64,000 bases of DNA from Clostridiales bacterium UBA6330. Its GTDB lineage: Bacteria > Bacillota > Clostridia > Oscillospirales > CAG-272. Positions within the stretch are counted from its first letter, which is position 1. Each line of letters starts with the position of its first letter. A program made the translations under genes and the position numbers. The stretch is taken from contig DJSQ01000212.1 in the NCBI GenBank assembly GCA_002438075.1, positions 11,372 to 75,371 of the forward strand. Direction: 5' to 3'. The notes beneath the pieces are model-generated. The model was not told where the DNA came from and made no database searches. It worked only from the letters and a program-made list of their open reading frames with translations. This document shows positions 1-8,099 of this stretch, one piece after another.

Positions 1-91
1 CTCCGCCCTTCCGTGTGAAAGCTTTTGGGATTCTCAAGGACTTTTCTCGAAAAGTCCTTGAGCGGAGTGTGAGGCAGAGCCTCACGACCTT
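1..91. repeat. Palindromic intergenic segment at window edge; terminator-like
   Basis: No gene is visible. A perfect 14-bp stem with a 2-base loop occupies 33-46/49-62, CTCCGC (1-6) can pair with GCGGAG (62-67), and a 7-bp stem with loop AGA lies at 69-75/79-85. On the plus strand the second stem is followed by a T-rich run (90-100), so it could terminate a rightward gene left of the window. It also lies just beyond the stop codon of the leftward GGGtGRT gene. The hairpin style resembles that in the argS leader (22,380-22,445), which suggests, without proving it, a genome-wide palindromic repeat. Confidence 0.5.
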
Positions 92-1105
92 TTATTTTTT
101 GAATGCTTCTTCAATCGCAACGGCGACAGCGACGGTCATGCCGACCATCGGGTTGTTGCCTGCGCCGATCAGACCCATCATTTCAACGTGCGCGGGGACC
201 GAGGAGGAGCCTGCGAACTGCGCATCGGAGTGCATTCTGCCCATCGTGTCGGTCATGCCGTAGGAAGAGGGACCCGCAGCCATGTTGTCGGGATGCAGGG
301 TACGACCCGTTCCTCCGCCGGATGCAACGGAGAAGTACTTCACGCCGTTCTCAACGCACCACTTCTTGTAGGTGCCCGCAACGGGATGCTGGAATCTGGT
401 GGGGTTGGTGGAGTTACCGGTAATCGAAACGCCGACATTCTCCAGCTTCATAATCGCAACACCCTCGGGAACGTTGTCCGCACCGTAGCACTTGACCGCC
501 GCGCGGGGACCGTTCGAGAACGCCTTGGTCTCCACGACCTTGACGGTTTCGGTGTAGGGATCAAACTCGGTCTTGCAGTAGGTGAAGCCGTTGATGCGGG
601 AGATGATGTAAGCCGCATCCTTGCCCAGACCGTTCAGAATGACGCGCAGGGGCTTCTTGCGCACCTTGTTCGCGTTCAGCGCAATCTTGATAGCACCCTC
701 TGCCGCCGCAAAGGACTCGTGTCCCGCGAGGAAGCAGAAGCACTCGGTCTCCTCGGAAAGGAGCATTTTGCCGAGGTTGCCGTGTCCCAGACCGACCTTG
801 CGGTTCTCCGCAACCGAGCCGGGGATGCAGAAGCTCTGGAGCCCGATACCGATGTTAGCCGCCGCCGTAGCCGCGCTCTTGTCGCCCGTGCGCTCCGCCT
901 CTTTGATGGCGATTGCCGCGCCGACCGTGTAAGCCCACTTTGCGTTTTCAAAGCAGATCGGCTGGGTCTCCTGTACGATGGTGTAAGCGTCAACACCCTT
1001 CTTGTCGCAGATGTCCTTGCATTCGTCGATGGACGAAATGCCGTATTCCTTCAGAACGCCGAGAATCTTTGCCTCGCGTCTCTCATATCCTTCAAACTGT
1101 GCCAT
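92..1105 (-). CDS. GGGtGRT family protein
   Basis: The 337-residue product carries the family signature GGGTGRT at residues 263-269 and the characteristic start MAQFEGYERREAKI. It is the last gene of a leftward operon; its ribosome binding site (CTAAGGAGGT on the minus strand) overlaps the TAA stop of the NifU-like gene, so the two are probably translationally linked. Known of the family: GGGtGRT proteins are usually encoded beside a NifU/IscU-like scaffold in anaerobic Firmicutes, but their biochemical role is not established. No signal peptide or membrane segment is visible, so it is probably cytoplasmic. Alanine/glycine-rich stretches near residues 60-90 and 310-330 fit a nucleotide- or cofactor-binding fold, but that is inference. 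Confidence 0.9.
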   Translation of the reverse strand: MAQFEGYERREAKILGVLKEYGISSIDECKDICDKKGVDAYTIVQETQPICFENAKWAYTVGAAIAIKEAERTGDKSAATAAANIGIGLQSFCIPGSVAENRKVGLGHGNLGKMLLSEETECFCFLAGHESFAAAEGAIKIALNANKVRKKPLRVILNGLGKDAAYIISRINGFTYCKTEFDPYTETVKVVETKAFSNGPRAAVKCYGADNVPEGVAIMKLENVGVSITGNSTNPTRFQHPVAGTYKKWCVENGVKYFSVASGGGTGRTLHPDNMAAGPSSYGMTDTMGRMHSDAQFAGSSSVPAHVEMMGLIGAGNNPMVGMTVAVAVAIEEAFKK

Positions 1106-1119
1106 TTGGTTCTACCTCC

Positions 1120-1845
1120 TTAGTCCTTGCGGGGATCGATGTACTTCACAGCACCGTCCTCGGGATTGAAACGACCGTAGTGACCCATCGCCTTCTTGTA
1201 GGCTTCGTTCGGCTCCATGCCCTTCTTGATGAAGTCGGTCATTTTGCCCAGCGACACGAACTCGTAGCCGATGACCTCATTGTTCGCATCCAGCGCCATC
1301 CGCGTGCAGTAGCCCTCGGTCATTTCGAGGTAACGGACGCCCTTTTCCCGTGTGCCGTACATGGTGCCCACCATGGAGCGCGCCCCCTTGCCGAGGTCCT
1401 CCATGCCCGCACCGATGACCAGACCGCCCTCGGAGAACGCCGACTGGCTTCTGCCGTAGACAATCTGGAGGAACAACTCGCGCATTGCGGTGTTGATGGC
1501 ATCGCACACAAGGTCGGTGTTCAGCGCTTCCAGAATGGTCTTGCCGGGCAGAATCTCTGCCGCCATAGCCGCAGAGTGAGTCATACCCGAGCAGCCGACG
1601 GTTTCCACCAGCGCCTCTTCAATCACGCCGTTCTTGATGTTCAGCGAGAGCTTGCAGGCTCCCTGCTGCGGCGCGCACCAACCCACACCGTGGGTGTAGC
1701 CCGAAATATCGGTGATCTGTTTTGCCTGAATCCACTTGCCTTCCTCGGGCAGGGGAGCCGGACCGTGGTCACAGCCCTTTGTGACCTTGCACTGGTGCTG
1801 AACTTCTGCACTCATTGCGTAAGGGCATTCACTGACGTTGCTCAT
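1120..1845 (-). CDS. NifU-like iron-sulfur cluster scaffold protein
   Basis: A 241-residue protein related to the NifU N-terminal/IscU scaffold family. Cysteines typical of the fold are visible around GWCAPQQGACKL (near residue 56) and VGCSGMTHSAAMAAE (near residue 80), where the scaffold family has a GCG/GCS motif followed by small residues. It is longer than IscU (~130 residues), with an extended C-terminal half, as in the versions paired with GGGtGRT proteins. The start was chosen at MSNVSE because AAAGGAGATAAAACA lies just upstream; a 28-residue upstream extension has no ribosome binding site. The middle position in the pduL/NifU-like/GGGtGRT operon suggests all three are co-expressed. 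No partner cysteine desulfurase is seen nearby. Confidence 0.85.
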   Translation of the reverse strand: MSNVSECPYAMSAEVQHQCKVTKGCDHGPAPLPEEGKWIQAKQITDISGYTHGVGWCAPQQGACKLSLNIKNGVIEEALVETVGCSGMTHSAAMAAEILPGKTILEALNTDLVCDAINTAMRELFLQIVYGRSQSAFSEGGLVIGAGMEDLGKGARSMVGTMYGTREKGVRYLEMTEGYCTRMALDANNEVIGYEFVSLGKMTDFIKKGMEPNEAYKKAMGHYGRFNPEDGAVKYIDPRKD

Positions 1846-1877
1846 TGTTTTATCTCCTTTTTGTTGATAACGGAAAA

Positions 1878-2453
1878 TCAGAGGATGACTTCGCCGTAAA
1901 CGGTTCCGAACGCGGCGGCGGCGTTGCACTCATCGGTGTCGATGTGCATTGCAAGCGCGTAGCTCGGGCTGACGCGGCAAACCACGTCCTCGAAGATCAC
2001 GGGGCGGTCGGTCAGCATCTTCACGCTGACAACCTGCTTATCCTTCACGCCGAACGCCTCAGCATCGGCGGGGCTGAAATGAATGTGCCGCTTTGCGATG
2101 ATCACACCCTCGGTCAGCTCAATCTCGCCCGCAGGACCGACCATTTTCAAGCCGGGGGTTCCCGCAAGGTCACCGCTCTCTCTCACCGGTACGTCGCGCA
2201 GACCCAGCGCCCGCATATCGGTGTAGGACAGCTCGACCTGATTCGCGCTTCTGCACGGACCCAGCACGCTGACCGCGAGCGTTCCTTTGGGACCGACAAG
2301 CGTAATCTTGTCATTCCCTGCGGCAAACTGCCCGGGCTGGCTCAGCGGTTTTCTGACGGTCAGCTCCGCGCCCTTGCCGTAAAGCACCTCAACCGCTTCG
2401 GCGGTCAGGTGGATATGGCGCGCGGAGGTTTCAACCAAAACCTTGTTTTCCAT
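1878..2453 (-). CDS. pduL: Phosphate propanoyltransferase (PduL family)
   Basis: PduL transfers an acyl group between coenzyme A and phosphate (acetyl- or propionyl-phosphate formation) and is structurally unrelated to Pta. The 191-residue protein has the duplicated zinc-binding architecture: SARHIHLT near residue 10 and AKRHIHFSPADAEAFGV near residue 120 supply the metal-ligand histidines. No microcompartment-targeting extension precedes the first domain, so it is probably a free cytoplasmic acetate-forming enzyme. It is the first gene of the leftward operon with the NifU-like and GGGtGRT genes. The start has AAGGAAGG upstream on the minus strand, and a consensus-like promoter lies at 2525-2553. 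No acetate kinase gene is adjacent. Confidence 0.9.
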   Translation of the reverse strand: MENKVLVETSARHIHLTAEAVEVLYGKGAELTVRKPLSQPGQFAAGNDKITLVGPKGTLAVSVLGPCRSANQVELSYTDMRALGLRDVPVRESGDLAGTPGLKMVGPAGEIELTEGVIIAKRHIHFSPADAEAFGVKDKQVVSVKMLTDRPVIFEDVVCRVSPSYALAMHIDTDECNAAAAFGTVYGEVIL

Positions 2454-2524
2454 CTTTCAAAACCTTCCTTATTTATGTTTTAAGAACACAGAGGAAATCA
2501 CGGGCGCAAAGCCCATACGTATTT

Positions 2525-2553
2525 ATTATACCATTTTTCGACCCGAATGTAAA
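2525..2553 (-). promoter_or_regulatory. Promoter of the pduL operon
   Basis: On the minus strand TTTACA (2553-2548) and TATAAT (2530-2525) are separated by exactly 17 bases, giving a leader of about 65 nt before pduL. The opposite strand in this gap must also drive the tepA-like gene, but only weaker elements are visible for it (CATAAT near 2601 with a poorly spaced TTACAT). Confidence 0.75.
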
Positions 2554-2637
2554 GCCCTTTTTTTCATAATCTCGCTTACATAAGCAAACTTTTTTCTGTT
2601 CATAATAATAAAAGAGTCGGAAAAAGCGGAGGAAAAG

Positions 2638-3402
2638 ATGGAAGAAACGGAAAAAAGGACCGAAAAAGAGGCGGAACGGGAAGAAACGGCGCAGGAGCGG
2701 ACCCATGCGGCGCTCTCGGATATCCGCGGGTACGGAACTGCGGTTGCGGAGAACAGGCGGGAGCATTTTCAGTGCATCTCGGTCATCGGGCAGGTGGAGG
2801 GGCACTATCTCTTGCCCGACGGACAGAAGGCTACGAAATACGAGCATCTCATCCCGCTCCTTGTCTCCATCGAGGAGGACGATGAAATCGACGGGCTTCT
2901 GGTCATGCTCAACACCATGGGCGGGGACGTGGAGGCGGGGCTCGCCATTGCGGAGATTATTGCGTCCATGACCAAGCCCAGCGTGTCGCTGGTGCTGGGC
3001 GGCAGTCACTCCATCGGGGTCCCGCTCGCGGCGGCGGCAAAGCGGTCGCTGATTGTGCCGAGCGCCACCATGACCCTGCATCCCGTGCGGGTCAACGGCA
3101 TGATCATCGGGGTGGAGCAGTCCTTCCGCTATATGCGGGAGATGCAGGACCGCATCGTCCGCTTCATCTGTGCACACTCGCGGGCGAAGGCGGAGAAAAT
3201 CAACGAGCTGATGATGCGCCCCGACCAGATGGCAACCGACTGCGGGACCATTCTGGAGGCGGAGGAGGCGGTGTCCTGCGGAATCATCGACGAGGTGGGC
3301 GGACTGGACCGCGCGCTGGCAATTCTGCGTGAAATGAAGGAAAACAGCACGAAAAATAAGAATGAAATCAGTTCTTTGTCTAAAAAAGGAGAAAAAGACT
3401 GA
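2638..3402 (+). CDS. tepA: ClpP-like serine protease, TepA/translocation-enhancing type
   Basis: A 254-residue ClpP-fold protein. The first ~35 residues are highly charged (Glu/Arg/Lys). The protease core begins around ISVIGQVEGH and contains NTMGGDVEAGLAIAE (oxyanion glycine motif), LGGSHSIGVPLAAAAKR with the expected nucleophile-region serines, and TLHPVR holding the catalytic-type histidine. These match the TepA/YmfB branch rather than canonical ClpP: the GASMG nucleophile box is replaced by GSHSIG, and no Clp ATPase gene is adjacent. Known of the family: TepA was linked to signal-peptide degradation and secretion in Bacillus. GGAGG lies 7 bases before the ATG. The last ~25 residues are Lys/Ser-rich. 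Confidence 0.8.
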   Translation: MEETEKRTEKEAEREETAQERTHAALSDIRGYGTAVAENRREHFQCISVIGQVEGHYLLPDGQKATKYEHLIPLLVSIEEDDEIDGLLVMLNTMGGDVEAGLAIAEIIASMTKPSVSLVLGGSHSIGVPLAAAAKRSLIVPSATMTLHPVRVNGMIIGVEQSFRYMREMQDRIVRFICAHSRAKAEKINELMMRPDQMATDCGTILEAEEAVSCGIIDEVGGLDRALAILREMKENSTKNKNEISSLSKKGEKD

Positions 3403-3442
3403 AAAAAGACGAAGAAAGCGGCAGGGAATCGTCGGCGGGGTC

Positions 3443-3471
3443 TTGCATTATGGGGAAAAATGTGATATAAT
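3443..3471 (+). promoter_or_regulatory. Promoter before the exonuclease-thiI-rnmV series
   Basis: TTGCAT (3443-3448) and TATAAT (3466-3471) are separated by 17 bases. Transcription should start near 3478, almost on the first ATG of the downstream reading frame (3480). That argues against this ATG as the normal start and for an internal TTG at 3552. Confidence 0.8.
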
Positions 3472-3551
3472 TTTATGGTATGTTCTTTTTGGGCGCGCGG
3501 AGGTCCGACGGTTTCCCGCGCCGAAGTCATAGGAAAGGTACGGTACCCCCA

Positions 3552-4640
3552 TTGAAAGAAGTGTTCAAAACCCGCTCCGGAGAAGGCATTCCCTGCCTCA
3601 GCCCCGAACAGGCAGAAGCGCGGAAATACCTGTCGCAGGAAACGCTGGATCGGATGCACCTGATGCCGAAGGGCGATCCGATTGCATATTCCGCCATGCC
3701 CGACGGGACCCTGATCTACTATTACGACCCCATGCGCGTCTCGGAGGCTCCGCCCGAAAAATGGTACAGCCCGCGCAAGGCTCCGCTCACCGACCCGATT
3801 ACGCTGGATTCCGGCAGACAGCTTGGCAGACTGAATATCAAACGGGCGGCTGCGCTCGGCTACTATACCGCCGAACGTCTCTCCCAGATGCACTACGATA
3901 TCACCGCCGAGCCCGTTGCCTATGTACGGCGCAAGGAGGGGAAGATTGACTACCTTTTCTCCAAGCGGGAGGCAACGCGTCAGCCGCGGCTCTGCGTGGA
4001 GTGCGGGAAGAACGTCCGCTATATGCGCAAGCTGTGCAAGGCTTGCTTTGAGCGCGACCTCGCCGCACGGCGCAGGGAGGGGGACGCGCACAGAGCCGCC
4101 TGCTACCACATGAAGCGCGAGCGGGTTCTGTTCTTCGATTTGGAGCTGACGGGTGTTTACGACCACGACGAAATCATTTCCATCTCGATTATGGACGCAA
4201 CGGGAAGGGTCATTATGAATACCTACGTCCGCCCCGTACATAACAAGAAATGGAAAAAGACCGAGAAGATTCACGGCATCACCCCCGAGATGGTTGCCGA
4301 TTCGCCAACGCTCGCCGAACTGACCCCGCAGATCAAGGAAATTTTCGCAAATGCGGACAACCTCATCGCCTACGGGGTGTCAACCGATTTCAGCCATATC
4401 AAAAAGATTTACGATACCGAGGCGGAGCGCGCGGCGTTGCATAAGAAGGTCCGCTGTGCCGCAACCGAATACGGGCGCTTCATGCAGGAGCATCACCCCG
4501 AGCTGACGCACACGTCGCTCAGCGACGCAATGGAATGCCTCGGCATTGCATGGGACGGCGTGGCGCATACCTCCATTGCCGACACCATCGGGTGCATGAA
4601 GGTCTGGGAAGCGCTCTTCCCGAACTATTACGAGGACTGA
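3552..4640 (+). CDS. DEDD-type 3'-5' exonuclease with an internal zinc-ribbon-like cluster
   Basis: From the TTG at 3552 the product is 362 residues; the frame is open from an ATG at 3480, which would give 386. TTG is preferred because AGGAAAGG lies upstream and the predicted transcript starts at about 3478, leaving no leader for the ATG. The C-terminal ~165 residues resemble a DnaQ-like exonuclease: FFDLELTG supplies the Asp/Glu pair of motif I, IHGITPEMV follows, AYGVSTDFSHI carries motif II Asp, and HTSIADTIGCM carries the motif III His/Asp. A CxxC...CxxC cluster (CVECGKNVRYMRKLCKACF) lies between the exonuclease and an N-terminal ~130 residues that I do not recognise. The substrate is unknown. 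The next gene starts 16 bases downstream. Confidence 0.7.
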   Translation: MKEVFKTRSGEGIPCLSPEQAEARKYLSQETLDRMHLMPKGDPIAYSAMPDGTLIYYYDPMRVSEAPPEKWYSPRKAPLTDPITLDSGRQLGRLNIKRAAALGYYTAERLSQMHYDITAEPVAYVRRKEGKIDYLFSKREATRQPRLCVECGKNVRYMRKLCKACFERDLAARRREGDAHRAACYHMKRERVLFFDLELTGVYDHDEIISISIMDATGRVIMNTYVRPVHNKKWKKTEKIHGITPEMVADSPTLAELTPQIKEIFANADNLIAYGVSTDFSHIKKIYDTEAERAALHKKVRCAATEYGRFMQEHHPELTHTSLSDAMECLGIAWDGVAHTSIADTIGCMKVWEALFPNYYED

Positions 4641-4656
4641 GGAGGAAGGACGAAGG

Positions 4657-4968
4657 ATGGATTCGATTTTCGGTCTGGACCGTGCCTGCACGGATGAGGG
4701 CATGAAGCTGCTCACCACCGTGCACGATGACGCGGAGATGGCAATCGTCTGCGGCATTCTCGAGGACGAGGGGATTCCGTATCTCACAAAGGACCGCGGA
4801 AGCGGCGGTGTGGTGCGCGTGATTGCGGGCTATTCGATGTACGGGACCGACATTTCGGTGCCCGAGGAGAAGTATGACGATGCGGTGGCGGTTCTGGACG
4901 CTTACCGCAACGGTACGCCCGTGGAGGATGACGGGAGCGCCGATGAAGAGCCCGACACGGAGGATTGA
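4657..4968 (+). CDS. DUF2007-type small protein
   Basis: A 103-residue acidic protein. The pattern LLTTVHDDAEMAIVCGILEDEGIPYL followed later by ISVPEEKYDDAVAVLDAY matches the DUF2007 (putative signal-transducing/PII-like) fold, in which a short alpha-beta core samples an extracytoplasmic or metabolic ligand. The last 15 residues are mostly Asp and Glu. The stop codon is separated from the thiI ATG by one base, and thiI's GGAGG lies inside this gene, so the two are probably translationally coupled. The molecular function of the family is not established. Confidence 0.65.
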   Translation: MDSIFGLDRACTDEGMKLLTTVHDDAEMAIVCGILEDEGIPYLTKDRGSGGVVRVIAGYSMYGTDISVPEEKYDDAVAVLDAYRNGTPVEDDGSADEEPDTED

Positions 4969-4969
4969 C

Positions 4970-6148
4970 ATGAAGGAGCTTCTGCTGTGCAAGTACGGGG
5001 AGATCGTCCTCAAGGGCGCGAACCGGAAATATTTTGAGGATATGCTCTGCAAGACCCTGCGCTTCCGCGCGAAGCATTACGGGAGATTCCTGATTACGCG
5101 GTCGCAGAGCACCATTGTCATCGAGCCGCAGGACGATGCGGCGGATCTGGACGGAATGTTTGAGACCGCAAGAAAGGTGTTCGGCATTGTCGGCATCAGC
5201 CGTTGTGCGGTCTGCGAAAAGAATATGGATGCCATCCGCGAAACGGCGCGGTCCTATGTGCCGCAGTTTCTGGAGGGCAAAAAGAGCTTCAAGGTGGCGG
5301 CAAAGCGCTCGGACAAGCGATTCCCGCTGGATTCCATGGAAATCGGGCGGGAGATTGGCGGAGAAATTCTGTCGGTCGTTCCGCGCATCAAGGTGGATGT
5401 CCACAACCCCGAGATTACGGTCCACGTGGAAATCCGCGAGTTCGGTGCCTATATCCATGCGGGACAGCTTCCCGCGGCGGGCGGTCTGCCCGTGGGGACC
5501 AACGGCAAAGCCATGCTTTTGCTCTCGGGCGGAATCGATTCCCCCGTGGCGGGCTACATGATTGCCAAGCGCGGCGTGGAGATTGAGGCGGTTCACTTTG
5601 AATCCTTCCCGTACACGAGCGAACGCGCGCGGGAAAAGGTATTCGAGCTGGCGCGCATCATGGCGCAGTACACGGGGAGCATCAACCTGCACGTTGTGTC
5701 GCTGACGCACATTCAGGAGCTGTTGGTCAAGAACTGCGAGGAGGATTACTTCACGCTGGTCCTGCGGCGGTATATGATGACGATTGCCGACCGTCTGGCG
5801 CACAGCCTCGGCTGTGGGGGACTGGTCACGGGGGAGAGCCTCGGGCAGGTTGCATCGCAGACCATGCAGGCGCTCGGGGTGACCGACCCCGCAACCACCC
5901 TGCCGGTGTTCCGCCCGTGCATCGGGTTGGACAAAGAGGAAATCATCCGCGTGGCGCGGAAAATCGGAACCTTTGAGACCTCGATTCAGCCGTATGAGGA
6001 CTGCTGTACGGTCTTTACGCCGAAGCATCCGAAAACGCGTCCCGAATTGGACAAGGTTCTGGAGCAACAGAACCGACTGGATTTTGAAGCCCTTGTAGAG
6101 GAAGCCATCGCGGGCGCTTATGTACAGCGCATCCGCATCGAATTCTGA
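4970..6148 (+). CDS. thiI: tRNA 4-thiouridine synthase ThiI
   Basis: ThiI adenylates uridine-8 of tRNA and inserts sulfur supplied by a cysteine desulfurase; it can also serve thiazole synthesis. The 392-residue protein has the N-terminal ferredoxin-like region (KYGEIVLKGANRKYFE), a THUMP domain (about residues 60-165) and the PP-loop ATP-binding motif SGGIDSP at 186-192. It ends with EDCCTVFTPKHPKTRP and has no C-terminal rhodanese domain, so it is the short Gram-positive form. The ATG at 4970 follows GGAGG by 5 bases; an upstream extension in the same frame lies inside the DUF2007 gene and is not used. No dedicated cysteine desulfurase gene is adjacent. Confidence 0.95.
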   Translation: MKELLLCKYGEIVLKGANRKYFEDMLCKTLRFRAKHYGRFLITRSQSTIVIEPQDDAADLDGMFETARKVFGIVGISRCAVCEKNMDAIRETARSYVPQFLEGKKSFKVAAKRSDKRFPLDSMEIGREIGGEILSVVPRIKVDVHNPEITVHVEIREFGAYIHAGQLPAAGGLPVGTNGKAMLLLSGGIDSPVAGYMIAKRGVEIEAVHFESFPYTSERAREKVFELARIMAQYTGSINLHVVSLTHIQELLVKNCEEDYFTLVLRRYMMTIADRLAHSLGCGGLVTGESLGQVASQTMQALGVTDPATTLPVFRPCIGLDKEEIIRVARKIGTFETSIQPYEDCCTVFTPKHPKTRPELDKVLEQQNRLDFEALVEEAIAGAYVQRIRIEF

Positions 6149-6175
6149 AAGATTCGGAAGGAAAGGACAGGAATC

Positions 6176-6784
6176 ATGGAGAACAAGAAACAGAAATACT
6201 ATCACATGACCGTTGCGGGCTTGGAGCGCGATTTGCCGATCTGCCCGCTGAACGACAAGCTGCAAATTGCGGGCTTCGTCATTTTCGGGGACCCCGAGCT
6301 GACCACCGCCTGCGCCGCAGAGCTGAACGCACGGGTGCCCGAATACGACTACGCCATCAGCGCCGAGGCAAAGGGCATTCCGCTCGTGCATGAAATGGCG
6401 CGTCTGGACGGCAACCGCCGCTATGTGCTCGCGCGCAAGGCACCCAAGCTTTATATGACGGGCGTGTTCGGCGTGGAGGTCAAGTCCATCACCACCTCGC
6501 AGGAGCAGCATCTCTATCTGGATGTGACCGACGCGGAGCTGATGCGCGGCAAGCGCATTCTGATTGTGGACGATGTGGTGTCCACGGGCGAATCGCTCCA
6601 CGCGCTGGAAACGCTGGTCAAGGAGGCGGGCGGTATCATCTGCGGCGAGGCGACCATTCTGGTTGAGGGCGATGCGGACGAGAAGTTCCCGAACCTGATT
6701 CACCTCGGAAAAATTCCGCTGTTCGACAGCGATGCCAACGTCATCGGCGAGAATCCGAACCCCACCGCGTATGTGAAAGAATGA
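6176..6784 (+). CDS. Type I phosphoribosyltransferase (Apt-like)
   Basis: A 202-residue protein with the PRPP-binding loop ILIVDDVVSTGESLHALE (about residues 128-145) and an upstream ISAEAKGIPLVHEMARL segment typical of adenine-type phosphoribosyltransferases. It is some 30 residues longer than classical Apt, with an N-terminal extension (KQKYYHMTVAGLERDLPICPL) that resembles the archaeal/clostridial subgroup annotated as Apt-like. The likely reaction joins a purine base to PRPP, but the base specificity cannot be read from the sequence. It starts 28 bases after thiI and ends 20 bases before the aspartyl-tRNA synthetase. Confidence 0.8.
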   Translation: MENKKQKYYHMTVAGLERDLPICPLNDKLQIAGFVIFGDPELTTACAAELNARVPEYDYAISAEAKGIPLVHEMARLDGNRRYVLARKAPKLYMTGVFGVEVKSITTSQEQHLYLDVTDAELMRGKRILIVDDVVSTGESLHALETLVKEAGGIICGEATILVEGDADEKFPNLIHLGKIPLFDSDANVIGENPNPTAYVKE

Positions 6785-6803
6785 GAGAAAGAGGGTATAC
6801 ATC

Positions 6804-8093
6804 ATGAACAGAACCTATATTTCGGACATTACCCCGGGCGCAAGCTACCGCATCTCGGGCTTCGTTGAAAACCTGCGCAACAAGCGGACCATGGCGTTCC
6901 TTGTCATCCGCGACATCAGCGGCAAATTGCAGGTCACGCTGGAGAAGGAGAAGAATCCCGAGCTGGCGGCACTGGTGGACCAACTGACCATTCATTCGGT
7001 TGTGTCGGTCGAGGGACCCGTGGTGGCGAACGAATACGTCAAGATGGGCGGCATGGAGCTGCTGCCCGAGAAGCTGGAGATCGAGTCGATTGCCGATGCG
7101 CTCCCGATTAAGGACGATTCCGAAATCGATTCGCGGATGGATTACCGCTGGATTGACCTGCGCCGCGAGGGGAATCAGCTGATGCTGAAGATGCAGACGG
7201 TTCTCACGGGCGCGATGCGGGAATTTCTTTTGGACCGCCACTTTGTGGAAATCCACACGCCGAAGCTGATTGCCGCCGCGAGCGAATCGGGCTCCGAGGT
7301 GTTCGAGGTCAAGTACTTCGATACCAAGGCGTACCTTGCGCAGTCGCCGCAGTTCTATAAGCAGATGGCAATGGCGGCGGGACTGGACCGCATTTTTGAA
7401 ACGGGTCCCGTGTTCCGCGCCGAAAAGTCCTACACCAATAAGCACGCAACCGAATTCACGGGCTTCGATTTGGAGTTCAGCTATGTGTACTCCGTGGAGG
7501 AGGTCATGCACATGGAGGAGGAGCTCCTGACCTATGCGTTCGGCAAGGTTGCACAGGCTTGCGGCGAGGACATCAAGCGCCTGTTCGGTAAGGAGGTCAT
7601 TGTTCCCACCATGCCGTTCCCGCGCATTAAGCTGAAGGACCTCTATGACGAGCTGGAGGCGCGCTACGGCTACAAGGTTTCGGACGAGGCAAAGGGCGAC
7701 CTGACCACCGATGCCGAGCACCTCTGCGCGAAGTTTTCGATGGAGAAATACGGGAGCGAGTTCCTGTTCGTCACCGACTACGACGCAAAGGAGCGCGCGT
7801 TCTACCATATGCGCGACGAGAGAGGCGTTCCGATGGGCTACGACCTGATCTGGCGCGGGTGCGAGATTACCACGGGCGCGGTCCGCGAGCATCGCTACGA
7901 GGTGCTGAAGAAGCAGGCGGACGAAAAGGGACTGGCAAAGGACGTGGAGTTCTATCTCCAGTTCTTCCGCTACGGCTGTCCGCCGCACGGAGGCTTTGGG
8001 CTGGGCGTGGACCGCTTGACCATGCTCTTCCTCGGGCTGTCGATTAAGGAAGCGGAGTTCCTGTTCCGCGGACCGAACCGCCTGACCCCGTAA
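6804..8093 (+). CDS. aspS: Aspartyl-tRNA synthetase, archaeal-type (possibly non-discriminating)
   Basis: A 429-residue class II synthetase. An OB-fold anticodon-binding domain occupies about residues 10-100 (SGFVENLRNKRTMAFLVIRD). Motif 1, motif 2 (ETGPVFRAEKSYTNKHATEF) and motif 3 (GGFGLGVDRLTML) follow. It lacks the GAD insertion and the ~590-residue length of bacterial AspRS, so it is the archaeal/eukaryal type. Such enzymes often charge both tRNA-Asp and tRNA-Asn and work with GatCAB, but gatCAB is not in this window. AsnRS is a possible alternative, although the flipping-loop region (ASESGSEVFEVKYF) fits AspRS better. It lies in a tRNA/nucleotide gene series with thiI. Confidence 0.85.
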   Translation: MNRTYISDITPGASYRISGFVENLRNKRTMAFLVIRDISGKLQVTLEKEKNPELAALVDQLTIHSVVSVEGPVVANEYVKMGGMELLPEKLEIESIADALPIKDDSEIDSRMDYRWIDLRREGNQLMLKMQTVLTGAMREFLLDRHFVEIHTPKLIAAASESGSEVFEVKYFDTKAYLAQSPQFYKQMAMAAGLDRIFETGPVFRAEKSYTNKHATEFTGFDLEFSYVYSVEEVMHMEEELLTYAFGKVAQACGEDIKRLFGKEVIVPTMPFPRIKLKDLYDELEARYGYKVSDEAKGDLTTDAEHLCAKFSMEKYGSEFLFVTDYDAKERAFYHMRDERGVPMGYDLIWRGCEITTGAVREHRYEVLKKQADEKGLAKDVEFYLQFFRYGCPPHGGFGLGVDRLTMLFLGLSIKEAEFLFRGPNRLTP

Positions 8094-8099
8094 GGCTCT

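Noticed and set aside
3480..3551. ATG at 3480 as exonuclease start
   Set aside because: The promoter at 3443-3471 would leave no leader; the TTG at 3552 with AGGAAAGG is preferred, although leaderless translation is not excluded.
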